Assembly (NCBI GenBank): GCA_964570325.1
Contig: CAZMXS010000036.1
Location: 1 to 44,898 of the forward strand
DNA length: 44,898 bases
Direction: 5' to 3'
Source: CAZMXS01 sp964570325
GTDB lineage: Bacteria; Verrucomicrobiota; Kiritimatiellia; CAIQIC01; CAZMXS01
Every line of letters starts with the position of its first letter. Position 1 is the stretch's first letter. Below the pieces are notes generated by a model that saw only the letters and a program-made list of their open reading frames with translations, had not been told where the DNA came from and ran no database searches. This document shows, piece after piece, positions 1 to 8,070 of the stretch. A program made the position numbers and the translations under genes.

Positions 1-2418
1 TGGGGCCGCCGCCGGTGGGGCGACCGGCGCAGGCAGATTGCCGATAACATGCCGGCGAATCGCCGCCTCGATTTCCCCCGCCGAGATGGGCTTGGCCAGA
101 AAATCGTCCATGCCCGCCTCCCGGCACTTCTCGCGATCCTCTGGCATGACCCAGGCCGTCAGCGCGATAATGGGTATGTGGCTCGATGAATGGGGTGAAT
201 CTGAAACCTGAGGGGTGAAATTTGAAACCTGATTGGGGGGCGCGTCGGCCGGCCGACCATTGTTTATGGATAACTGATTATTGCCGGCTGACACCTGCTC
301 CCGCCCCTCCGTTCGCCGCGGTTGCGCTTCCCACGCCCGAATGGCGCGCGTGGCGGCCAGGCCGTCCATGCCCGGCAACGCGCAGTCCATGAAGACCATG
401 TCGTAATGGCGCGTTGTAACCAGTTCGATGGCGGTCTGTCCGTTGGCGGCAATCTCCACCTCCCCATTCAGGCTTTCGAGTATGCCGCGCGCGACCAACT
501 GGTTCACGGCATTGTCCTCAACCAGCAGGTAACGCCGTCGCGGCAACGGCGCGGCGTCGCCGGCAGGCGCGGAAAGCAGCTTCGCTTCGGTCTTTTCCAG
601 CGGGACCGTAAAAGTAAAGGCTGATCCCCGCCCGGGTTCGCTGGCGCAACTGATCGTTCCGCCCATCGCCTCGACGAGAATCCGAACGATTGCCAGGCCC
701 AGGCCGGCCCCCTCGTATTTCCGGTGGCGGGAGGAATCCACCTGGCTGAACGGTTGAAACAGCCGGGCCTGCGCCTCGGCGGAGATGCCGATGCCGGTGT
801 CTTCCACCCGGACGCAGAGTCGGGCACGCTGCGCGTCTTGTTCCGTACAGGATACATGGACATGGATGTGTCCCTGCTCGGTGAATTTGAGCGCGTTGCC
901 GACGAGATTGATAATGATTTGTCGCAACCGGCCGGCGTCTCCCAGCAGCCGGCGCGGCAAATCCGGGGCAAACTCAACGCGTAAATCAAGCGCATGCTTG
1001 TCCGTGGCGGCGAACATCAGCCGGGCCGCGTCCCGGATCACCGGGACGGGATCGAAGGGCGCGGGTTGGAGGCGGAGCGCGCCCGCCTCGCCCCGGGCGA
1101 TATCCAGCAAGTCGTTGAGGAGGTTGAGCAGATTGCGGGCGGATGCCGTCAGGAGTTCCAAGCGCCCGCGTTGGGTGTCGGTCGGGTTCTCCCGGAGCAG
1201 CAGTTCGGCCATGCCGATGATGCCGTTCATCGGGGTGCGCAGCTCGTGGCTAATATGGGCGAGGAAATCGCTCTTGACCTGGCTGGCGGTTTCGGCCTTG
1301 CGCGCCATCTCCGCCGCGCGCGCCATTGCTTCCCGCAGCTCGCGATTGGCTTTTTCCAGTTCGCGCCGCGCGCGATCGGTGTCCTCCATTATGCTCAAGG
1401 TGATCCGCTGCGCCCGCTGGCGTTCTCGCTCGCGCGCCTCCAACTCCGCGTTAACCGCCTGAAGTGCGCGCTCACGCGTTGTTCGTTCCAGCTCGCCCGC
1501 CGTCCGTTCGGCGAACAAAATAGCCAGGCTGCGCAGGTCGGCCAGACCGGCGTTGGGGCGGTCGTCAATCACCGCCAGGTGCCCGATCACCTCGCGCCGG
1601 CTGTTTTTCAGCACGACCCCCAGGTAGCTGGCGGCGTGCATCAGCGCCAGATCCTTATCCCGCGGAAACAGTTCCTGGATTCGGTCGGGGTAGCAGCAGA
1701 ATCCCTGCGCATAGGCCACGGCGCAGGGCGTGTCCTCAAGATTATACTCAATCGGTTCGTTGAAGGCGGCGCCGTTCCAGAACCCCAGCGTGCGCACCCG
1801 GCCAGGCGTGTCCGGCAAAAGACGGCCGATGAGCGCGTAACGCGCGTCCAGCGCCTGGGCCAGTTCGCGGCAGATGTCATTGAAGAAATCCGGGGTCGCC
1901 CCGCCCTGATGGCGCGCGATGAAATCAACGGCTTGCTCTATCCGTTTGCGGCGGGAGATGTTCCGGAAGACGCCGAACATCAATTGCCGTCCGCCGCCGG
2001 CAAATGGTTGGCCGCCGGTAATCTCAACCGGGTGCTGGCGCCCCGCCCGATCCACGACGAGTGCAGTCACGACTCCGATGGCCTCCCCGCGGCCCATGCG
2101 CTGGAAACAATCCGTGATCCATTCCAACTGCTCGGGCGGGTGAAGGTCGCGGAAGTTCAATGTGAGCAATTCGGCCGCGGGGCGGTCGAACAGCCGCTCC
2201 GCTTGCGGATTGGCGTCCACAATCCGACCGGTCGCCACTTCGGCCACCAGGATGGCGTCATCGCTCCTGGCAAACAGGGACTTATACATCTGTTGGCGCA
2301 CATCATCGGCTTCCCTTGCCGGTTGTTGCGCGTCATTGGCCGGACATGTACCAGATCGCCAAGAGGGAAAGGCATGCAATTGGAAGGCGCGGCGCACCCA
2401 TTCCAGGAACGGAAGCAT
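1..2418 (-). CDS. Hybrid sensor histidine kinase (PAS-GAF-HisKA-HATPase-REC), 3' end off the left edge
   Basis: The minus frame is open from an ATG at 2418 to the window edge (806 codons), so the C-terminus is missing. Order seen: PAS (about 36-150), a GAF-like region (about 160-310), a coiled coil, HisKA with SHELRTPMNGI (phospho-accepting His391), HATPase_c with an N box (INLVGNALKFTE) and DTGIGIS / GAGLGLAIV boxes, then a receiver with Asp678 in MDCALPGMDG and Lys in FLAKPIS. No membrane segment is visible, so it is probably cytosolic. A Pro/Ala-rich stretch at the edge suggests a further domain, perhaps Hpt. Its ATG overlaps the stop of the upstream PAS gene (TAATG), implying coupled translation. 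Odd: about 40 extra residues sit inside the receiver between the phospho-Asp and IPIIALTA, encoded by low-complexity repeat DNA (181-300). The family assignment is firm; the signal is unknown. Confidence 0.93.
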   Translation of the reverse strand, partial: MLPFLEWVRRAFQLHAFPSWRSGTCPANDAQQPAREADDVRQQMYKSLFARSDDAILVAEVATGRIVDANPQAERLFDRPAAELLTLNFRDLHPPEQLEWITDCFQRMGRGEAIGVVTALVVDRAGRQHPVEITGGQPFAGGGRQLMFGVFRNISRRKRIEQAVDFIARHQGGATPDFFNDICRELAQALDARYALIGRLLPDTPGRVRTLGFWNGAAFNEPIEYNLEDTPCAVAYAQGFCCYPDRIQELFPRDKDLALMHAASYLGVVLKNSRREVIGHLAVIDDRPNAGLADLRSLAILFAERTAGELERTTRERALQAVNAELEARERERQRAQRITLSIMEDTDRARRELEKANRELREAMARAAEMARKAETASQVKSDFLAHISHELRTPMNGIIGMAELLLRENPTDTQRGRLELLTASARNLLNLLNDLLDIARGEAGALRLQPAPFDPVPVIRDAARLMFAATDKHALDLRVEFAPDLPRRLLGDAGRLRQIIINLVGNALKFTEQGHIHVHVSCTEQDAQRARLCVRVEDTGIGISAEAQARLFQPFSQVDSSRHRKYEGAGLGLAIVRILVEAMGGTISCASEPGRGSAFTFTVPLEKTEAKLLSAPAGDAAPLPRRRYLLVEDNAVNQLVARGILESLNGEVEIAANGQTAIELVTTRHYDMVFMDCALPGMDGLAATRAIRAWEAQPRRTEGREQVSAGNNQLSINNGRPADAPPNQVSNFTPQVSDSPHSSSHIPIIALTAWVMPEDREKCREAGMDDFLAKPISAGEIEAAIRRHVIGNLPAPVAPPAAAP
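181..300. repeat. Degenerate short repeats embedded in the receiver domain of the hybrid kinase
   Basis: TGAAACCTGA occurs at 201-210-type and 223-232-type positions in tandem (period about 22 bp), followed by a TAACTGATTATT stretch like the GATTAC-rich intergenic repeats elsewhere in the window. The segment is in frame with the kinase and adds residues such as QVSNFTPQVSDSP. It looks like intergenic-type repeat DNA that has become coding. Confidence 0.5.
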
Positions 2419-4399
2419 TATGGCGACCCTCCGTCCGCCGCGGGCGGCTGGGTGACATCGAACCGGGGCGGTTCGCCCAGCCGCGCCAGCAGTTCATTCA
2501 CCATCCACTTCAGCTCCAGCACCCGTTCCTCGCGGCCCAGCATGAGTTGGTTGAAGCGCTCGAGATCCCGCATCGCCTGCCGCAGTTTCTCCTCGGCCTC
2601 CCGTCGTTGCGTGATGTCGCGGCCGCTGATCACTTTGCCCGCCGGCTGGCCGCGCTCGTCGCGGATCAGTGTTCCAACGGCTTCCACCCACAGATAGCGG
2701 CCATCCTGATGCCGCAGGCGGAATGTGGCCGTTGGGCTGCGGCCGGTGGCCAGCAGGATGGGATGCGTCTCCTGCATTATCTGACGATCATCCGGGTGCA
2801 TGAACTCGACGGCGTTGCAGCCGATCAATTCATTTACTGGATAGCCCAAGATCCGGGTGAACGAAGGACTGCAGTATTCAAAGCGCATGGCCAGGTCCAC
2901 TTTGCACACCAGGTCAGACATATTGTCCGTGATGGCGCGCAGCATGGCCTCGCTTTCGCGGAGCGCGTGCTCCGCGCGCTTGCGCTCGGTGGTGTCGCTG
3001 AAAATCGCGGCGAATTTGCCCCGCTCCGGGCTGAAGGCGTGGATTTCATACCAGTGGCCGAGGGCGGCGCTGTAGCTCTCGAAGAAGACGGGTGCCCCGT
3101 TGAGCGCCACCTGGCCGTAGGTCTTGATCCAGGAGTCCTCAGTGCCGGGCAGAACCTCTTTGACGGTGCGGCCAATGATGTCCTCGCGTTTCAGGCCGGT
3201 CAACTTTTCGAAAGCGGTATTGACCTGCAGGAAGCGATAATCGCAAGGAACGCCTTGAGCATCGCAGATGATTTCGTGCAGGGCATAGCCGTTGATCATC
3301 TGCTCGTACAGATCACGGTAGCGTTGTTCGGAACGTCTAACCTCGGTGATGTCCAGCATGGCACCGACGATACCGGCGACCCGGCCTTGCGTATCCGTGA
3401 AAGTATGTTTGATAAAGTGTACGTCATGGCGGGTGTCGTCGGCATAGCGTACACTGCCGTCATAGGTCTGACTGCCGGGCCGGGCGAACAACGCGTCATC
3501 CATGGCTTTGTACTTCTCGGCCAGTTCGGGGGGGCGACGTCAAAAACGCCTCGGCCGACGATTCGGTCGCGAGGCAAGCCGACATATTCCTGGAAGGCCC
3601 GATTGCAGGCGCGGTAAATGCCGGCGGTGTCCTTGACGAAAACCGGCGTGGGCAGATTGTCCAGGATGGATTGCAGGAAAGCGGAGTGTTCGCGGTTCTC
3701 AATTTCGGCGCGAGCTTGACGCTGGCGCAGGCGGGCCACCAACCCGCCGAACAGCAGGCTGGCCGACGCGGCGGCGACCAGGGCGGTGAACAGGGCATGA
3801 CGAAAGTGCTGCAGCCGGCCCAGATAAAGATCCGCGGTGATATCCACGCCGACGATTCCGACCAGTTGCCCGGCTGAATTGCGGATGGGAGCAAACCCGC
3901 TGAGAAAAGTACCCCACTTATCTGTATACGCGACGCAGTCGGCCCGGGCAGTTCCGCCGGTCAGGGCGGCGAGCAAGGCGGGCGAGAGGGTGGAAGGTTC
4001 ATACAATTCCAGCAGCGCGGCATGATCGTTTACGCCATCGCCGTTGGCATCGCCGGGCGGGGTGGCGTCCAGGACAATGTGCACGCCGTCCGCCTGCCGG
4101 ATCATGGTGTAAACGAAATGCAATTCGGGCATCGCCCGCAGAAATCGTTCCAACGGCGCAACGGCAAGCCGGTACGCGGGCGTCGCTTCCTGCTCCGCCG
4201 CGGTGAGTGTTTGATGCAGATCGCCATCCACCAGCAGGGCGGCCGCTTGGGCATAATTCAGCAGATCATGTTGCTGATCACGCTCAAAGGCGGCCCGGGC
4301 CTGAAAGTAAAGCAACAGGATGCAGAAGGTGATCACACCCATGACGGCGGCCGTGACCAGCAGGCCGTCGCGTAACGGATGGTTGGGGGTGGGTTTCAT
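2418..4399 (-). CDS. Membrane-anchored triple-PAS sensor protein without kinase domain, interrupted by a frameshift
   Basis: Two overlapping minus frames (4399 to 3296 and 3503 to 2418) are halves of one protein. Restoring one C to the C7 run at 3528-3534 gives a continuous 660-aa product. It has a TM helix (about 14-34), a periplasmic Cache-like sensor (35-205) with WGTFLSGFAPI, a second TM helix (206-226), then three PAS/PAC units with VFVKDTAGIYRACN, CDYRFLQVNTAFEKLTG and MRFEYCSPSFTRILGY. It ends in a helical tail, LMLGREERVLELKWMVN. There is no HisKA, HATPase, GGDEF or other output domain. The same tail ends the neighbouring REC-PAS protein. The stop overlaps the ATG of the hybrid kinase, so it probably feeds that kinase. 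As sequenced the gene would give two fragments; an assembly error and a true mutation are both possible. Confidence 0.8.
3528..3534 (-). other. Frameshift point: C7 (minus strand) homopolymer, one base short
   Basis: Upstream the reading is GVFDVAPP; with one more C the next residues become ELAEKYKAMDDALFARPG, a good PAS continuation, instead of NWPRSTKPW. PAS-like sequence continues in the shifted frame for the rest of the gene, which places the slip at this run. Confidence 0.85.
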
Positions 4400-4423
4400 C
4401 GTGCTCCGTGATCGTTTGTCGGG

Positions 4424-4446
4424 AATGAGTAATCAGTCACCGGTCG
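4424..4446. repeat. GATTAC/GTAATC-type short intergenic repeat, site 1
   Basis: The gap between the REC-PAS stop and the PAS start holds GAGTAATCAGTCACCGGT. It resembles the intergenic sites at 14330-14355, 14484-14518 and 29068-29121, which share TAATC / GATTAC and GGTGA words. Confidence 0.45.
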
Positions 4447-5382
4447 CTATTCCGCCGTGATGGTGTATTTCGGCGGCCGACCGGCCAGCGCCAGCGCGTC
4501 GTTGACTTCTTTTTTCAGTTCCAGCACCCGTTCTTCGCGGCCGAGCATAAGTTTGTTGAATGTGGCGACGTCTTTCATGGTTTCGCGGAGTTTCTGTTCG
4601 CCCTCCTTGATTTCGGTGACATCGCGGATGACGCCGACAATAAAAGATTGGCCCTCGTCGTTGGTGTAAAGGGTTTTCTTGGTCACGATGGTGTGTGTCC
4701 GGCCGGCGGCGCCGGTTATCAACTCCTCGTTGATGTCGGTCTTCCCATCACGGAACACCTTTTCATCCTTTTCCCAGAACACGTCCGCCTGTTGGTGGGG
4801 AAAGAAGTCGTAGTCCGATTTCCCCAACAAAGTCTCGCGCGTGTGGCCGACGAACTGACAGAAGGCGTCGTTCACCAAGACCCAGCGGTGCTCGCGGTCT
4901 TTGACGAAGATCGGATCGGCCACGGCGTTGATAATGCGGGCGAGGAATTCCCGCGACTCGTCCAGCGCGCGCTCGGTCATGGTCATATTCCGGCGCAGAC
5001 GTGTCTCGTCCAGCAGGCGCTCGATGGCGGGAACCAGCCGTTGTAACCGGTCCTTCATGACATAGTCCTGCGCGCCGGCGCGCATGGCCTCCACGGCGAC
5101 TTCCTCGCCAATGGTGCCCGAGACAATGATGAAGGGGATATAGCGTTTGAGCGCCTGCAGCCGCCGGAGGGCCTCGCGGCCGTTGAACATGGGAAGCTTG
5201 TAGTCCGAAAGAATGACGTCCCACGACTCCGCCTGCAGCGCGGCCTCGTATTCATTCGCGCTTTCGACGCGCCGCCAGACCGGCTCGTATCCGCCCGCGC
5301 GCAGGGCGCGCAGGATCAGTTCCGCATCGTCGGCCGTATCCTCCACGATCAGTACGCGCAATGGCTTGGCTTGTTCCGTCAT
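4447..5382 (-). CDS. Response regulator with PAS output (REC-PAS-helical tail)
   Basis: 311 aa from the ATG at 5382; the frame stays open to 5472, but the receiver begins right after this Met. Receiver at 1-125 with the acidic pair VEDTADD, Asp60 in ILSDYKLPMFNG, and Lys110 in YVMKDRL. It is the KDRL-type receiver typical of REC-PAS kinases. A PAS domain follows (about 145-265) with DPIFVKDREHRWVLVNDAFC and a PAC motif. The end is LMLGREERVLELKKEVN, almost identical to the tail of the upstream-product PAS protein at 2418-4399. No DNA-binding, kinase or enzyme domain follows, so output must be through protein contacts. It lies 47 bp before the PAS gene and probably belongs to the same transcription unit as that gene and the hybrid kinase. 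Confidence 0.88.
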   Translation of the reverse strand: MTEQAKPLRVLIVEDTADDAELILRALRAGGYEPVWRRVESANEYEAALQAESWDVILSDYKLPMFNGREALRRLQALKRYIPFIIVSGTIGEEVAVEAMRAGAQDYVMKDRLQRLVPAIERLLDETRLRRNMTMTERALDESREFLARIINAVADPIFVKDREHRWVLVNDAFCQFVGHTRETLLGKSDYDFFPHQQADVFWEKDEKVFRDGKTDINEELITGAAGRTHTIVTKKTLYTNDEGQSFIVGVIRDVTEIKEGEQKLRETMKDVATFNKLMLGREERVLELKKEVNDALALAGRPPKYTITAE

Positions 5383-5446
5383 GTGATCCCGCGTGCGTGT
5401 GTGATATCTTGCCCTTTGTCGTTTTCCGTGCGGATACTCTTGGAGC

Positions 5447-5463
5447 GCGGGCATCTCGCCCGC
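5447..5463. repeat. GCGGGC-ATCTC-GCCCGC hairpin repeat (intergenic)
   Basis: Perfect 6-bp inverted repeat with a 5-nt loop in the 240-bp gap 5383-5622. Spurious translation gives GARASRPH on plus and AGEMPAL on minus, a phrase I know as a recurrent artefact of repeat DNA in Verrucomicrobia-like genomes. A related GCGGGCATCCGC word follows at about 5519-5531. It may act as a REP-like element or a terminator of the REC gene reading leftwards from upstream. Confidence 0.5.
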
Positions 5464-5622
5464 ATAGGCCACCTGTTTTTTCCCTTATTACTCATGCGCA
5501 GGGCACCCGTGCTCCCATGCGGGCATCCGCTCCCCGCCGTCTATCTACGGGTTCCTTATGCCAACATTGCTGCATGATCGTCCCCTGCGGTTTTGTGCCT
5601 CCAGTCGCAAGTTGAGGCGAGG

Positions 5623-6075
5623 CTAGGCATGGCCTGGCTTTCCCGGCGGTGGTTCGTTCCACAACAGCCAGTAGAGCCCCAGTTGCTGGACGGCCGTCAT
5701 GAATTGCTGGAAGTCAACCGGTTTGCGGATGTAACTGTTGGCGCCCAGGCTGTAGCCGTTGATCAAGTCGCGTTCTTCAGCGGAGGAGGTCAGGATAACC
5801 ACCGGCAGCAGGTGGGTGCTTTCATTGGCTCGGATAGCCCGCAGCACTTCCATTCCATCCACCTTCGGTAGTTTCAGGTCGAGCAACACCACGGTGGGCT
5901 GGATTGTCGTGTCACGCCCGGCGTGGTCGCCGCGTCCAAAGAGGAAATCAAGCGCGGCCACGCCGTCGGCGGCCACCACGATTTCGTTGGCGATGTTGTT
6001 CTTCTTCAGCGCCCGGCGGGTCAGTTCCACGTCGTCCGGATTATCCTCGACCAGTAGAATGATCCCGTTTTTCAT
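5623..6075 (-). CDS. Single-domain response regulator, Rcp1-like
   Basis: 150 aa from the ATG at 6075 (MKNGIILLVEDNPDDVE); the longer frame to 6258 runs into repeat DNA and is not real. It is a stand-alone receiver: acidic pair Glu10/Asp11, phospho-acceptor Asp66 in VLLDLKLPKVDG, Ser/Thr at ILTSS, and Lys118 in YIRKP. The DDVELTRRAL helix and the tail with FMTAVQQLGLYWLLWNEPPP are typical of the Rcp1 group that partners phytochrome-type histidine kinases. The neighbouring kinase at 6286-8070 has exactly that HisKA type (SVSHDLRAPLRSIDGF), so they are a likely cognate pair. The 210-bp gap between them carries an 84-bp palindromic repeat. Confidence 0.9.
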   Translation of the reverse strand: MKNGIILLVEDNPDDVELTRRALKKNNIANEIVVAADGVAALDFLFGRGDHAGRDTTIQPTVVLLDLKLPKVDGMEVLRAIRANESTHLLPVVILTSSAEERDLINGYSLGANSYIRKPVDFQQFMTAVQQLGLYWLLWNEPPPGKPGHA

Positions 6076-6195
6076 AACGTCCCCTGTATTCAACAGCATT
6101 ATAGAGCTTCTGGCGCGGGATGCCAAATACCAAATTGCGTTTGGCGGACAGCCCGGCAAAGAGGCAATGGCCGAAGCGGCTACGTCTCCGCACCG

Positions 6196-6279
6196 CGTAC
6201 CCGCGAGCGTAAGCGAGCGGAACGATCCCGCCGGTTGGCCCAGCTCCCATGATGCCACTCGCTCCCGCTCGTGGGTACG
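6196..6279. repeat. Interspersed palindromic repeat, copy A (84 bp)
   Basis: Ungapped alignment with 10170-10253 shows 10 differences in 84 positions (about 88% identity by my count). The ends form an inverted repeat: 6197-6217 pairs with 6258-6278 at 18 of 21 positions. The inner segment shares GGAACGATCCCGCCGGTTGG with copy B. It sits just 3' of the stop of the dCache kinase gene (6286), in the same orientation as copy B relative to its upstream gene. The layout fits a REP/BIME- or MITE-type element. Confidence 0.8.
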
Positions 6280-6285
6280 CGGCGC

Positions 6286-8070
6286 TCAAAGCTTGAAATA
6301 GAACGTCGCGCCGCGCTCCGGCGCGCTTTCCGCCCAGACCGCGCCGCCGTGGCGCCGCAGGACACGATGAACGATGGCCAGCCCGATGCCGGTGCCCGGG
6401 AAATCAGCTTGCGTGTGCAAGCGCTGGAAGGCGCCGAACAGCTTGTCCGCGTAGGCCATATCGAAGCCGGCCCCGTTATCGCGCACGAAGAAGGCTAACC
6501 CGCGCGGCGTGTTCATTTGGCCGACTTCGATGCGCGCGTTGGCGGAGCGGCTGGTGAACTTCCAGGCGTTGGCCAGCAGGTTTTGCAGCGCCACGCGGAT
6601 CAGGCGCGGGTCGCCGCGGGTGGATAACCCTCCGGCCACCACCGTTTCCACGACGCGTCCCGGCTCCGCTTGCGCCAATTCGGCGAAGATTTCCCGCGCC
6701 ATTGCGCTGAGGTCAATTTGCGCCGGTTGTAATTCGACCCGGCTCAAGCGCGAAAGGTTGAGCAGGTCGTCAATCAGTTGGCCCATTCGTTGGGTGGCGG
6801 CGCGGACACGTTCCAGGTGCCGGCGGCCCTCGTCATTAAGCTGGTCGCCGCAGTCCTCGAGCAGGGCGAGACTGAACCCGTCAATACTGCGCAGGGGGGC
6901 GCGCAGGTCATGCGAGACGGAATAGCTGAATGCCTCCAGTTCCCGGACCGCCGCCTCGAGATCGCTGGTGCGCTCGGACACGCGCCGCTCCAATTGCGCG
7001 TTGGCGTCTTGCAGCACCTGCCGGACTTGTTCGGACATGGTCTGGCGCTCCTGTTCAAGCGCGAGCTGACGCCGTAACCAGAGGTTGTCGCGCCGGCGCC
7101 AGAATAGGCCGATGCCCATGACCGCGGCCAGCAGCAGCGCGCCGACGGTCAGGCCGGCGCCGACGGCCTTTTCGCGCAGGGGGGCATAAACCTCCGCCTG
7201 GTCCACCTTGGCCACCAGGAACCATGGTGTGCCGGGCACATCCCGGATGGCGGCCAGCACGGGGACCCCGCGATAATCCCGGCCTTCCACCAGACCTTCA
7301 TGGCCGAGGGCCGCCATGGCTGCCGGCAGATGGGGGTCGCGGCTAATGGGCAGTCGCAGCCGCAACGCGGTGTTGGTGCGATGGCGGAGTTCATTAAGGT
7401 AGAGTACCTCGTCGCCCTCGCGGCGAACCATCAAGCTTTCGGCCGTTCGGCTGGGCGTGGGCCAGGTCTGAACCAAGGGAAAGAAAAGATCCTCGATATT
7501 GACCTCCAGCAGGAAAATGGCGTTGATCGAGTCTCCGCCGGGCGCAAACACGGGTGCCCAGATGTCCAGGTTGACGCGGCCGGTGCGGGTGCTGCGATGC
7601 AGGTCGGAGACAAAAGGCCGGCGGGTGGCGAACACCTCGTCCATGCCGCGCTGGGCATTGGTTCCCAGCCAGTTATTCTCCGGCGGCTCGCATAGGCGCA
7701 ACTGCCGGTTGGCGTCCACCAGCAGCACCCGCTCATAGCCCACCTGTTCCCGGCGAAGGTTCATCCAGGTGATGAGATTGGCTTGAAGTTCCCGGTCGGC
7801 CGAATTGGCTAAAAAATGCGCGACGTTCCGGGCCGTGAAAGGGCTGCCCGAGATGAGGTGGGCATCCACTTGCCAGACCTTGTACCACTGCGTGATCTGC
7901 TGCACTTTCAGATCAGCGACGGCGCTCAACTCGTTTTCGACCACGCGGCGCATCTGCTTCTGCTGGTTCCAGAGATAGAGCCAGCCGATTGCGGCAATGG
8001 CGAGCAGGAGCAACCCGCCGGTGACGAGTAGCGCCCGTGGCACGCCGGCGCTTGGTTCACGGGTTACCAT
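6286..8070 (-). CDS. Membrane sensor histidine kinase with dCache-type periplasmic domain
   Basis: 594 aa. TM1 at about 12-34, a large extracytoplasmic region (35-302) of double-Cache type with ERVLLVDANRQLRL and TPWFLVAKVD, and TM2 at about 303-323. A coiled coil follows, then HisKA with SVSHDLRAPLRSI (His387) and HATPase_c with LQNLLANAWKFT (Asn501), DNGAGF (531-536) and GTGIGLAIV (559-567). The DHp domain is the phytochrome-like type (SYSVSHDLRAPL). It has no receiver and likely passes phosphate to the Rcp1-like regulator at 5623. Its ATG at 8070 overlaps the end of the upstream REC-PAS-HK-REC gene by 14 bp, implying coupled expression. An 84-bp palindrome follows the stop by 6 bp. The ligand is unknown. 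Confidence 0.93.
   Translation of the reverse strand: MVTREPSAGVPRALLVTGGLLLLAIAAIGWLYLWNQQKQMRRVVENELSAVADLKVQQITQWYKVWQVDAHLISGSPFTARNVAHFLANSADRELQANLITWMNLRREQVGYERVLLVDANRQLRLCEPPENNWLGTNAQRGMDEVFATRRPFVSDLHRSTRTGRVNLDIWAPVFAPGGDSINAIFLLEVNIEDLFFPLVQTWPTPSRTAESLMVRREGDEVLYLNELRHRTNTALRLRLPISRDPHLPAAMAALGHEGLVEGRDYRGVPVLAAIRDVPGTPWFLVAKVDQAEVYAPLREKAVGAGLTVGALLLAAVMGIGLFWRRRDNLWLRRQLALEQERQTMSEQVRQVLQDANAQLERRVSERTSDLEAAVRELEAFSYSVSHDLRAPLRSIDGFSLALLEDCGDQLNDEGRRHLERVRAATQRMGQLIDDLLNLSRLSRVELQPAQIDLSAMAREIFAELAQAEPGRVVETVVAGGLSTRGDPRLIRVALQNLLANAWKFTSRSANARIEVGQMNTPRGLAFFVRDNGAGFDMAYADKLFGAFQRLHTQADFPGTGIGLAIVHRVLRRHGGAVWAESAPERGATFYFKL

Noticed and set aside
994..2697. Long plus-strand open frame over the hybrid kinase and PAS genes
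   Set aside because: It has no domain-like sequence and lies exactly antisense to clear PAS, GAF and HisKA coding on the minus strand.
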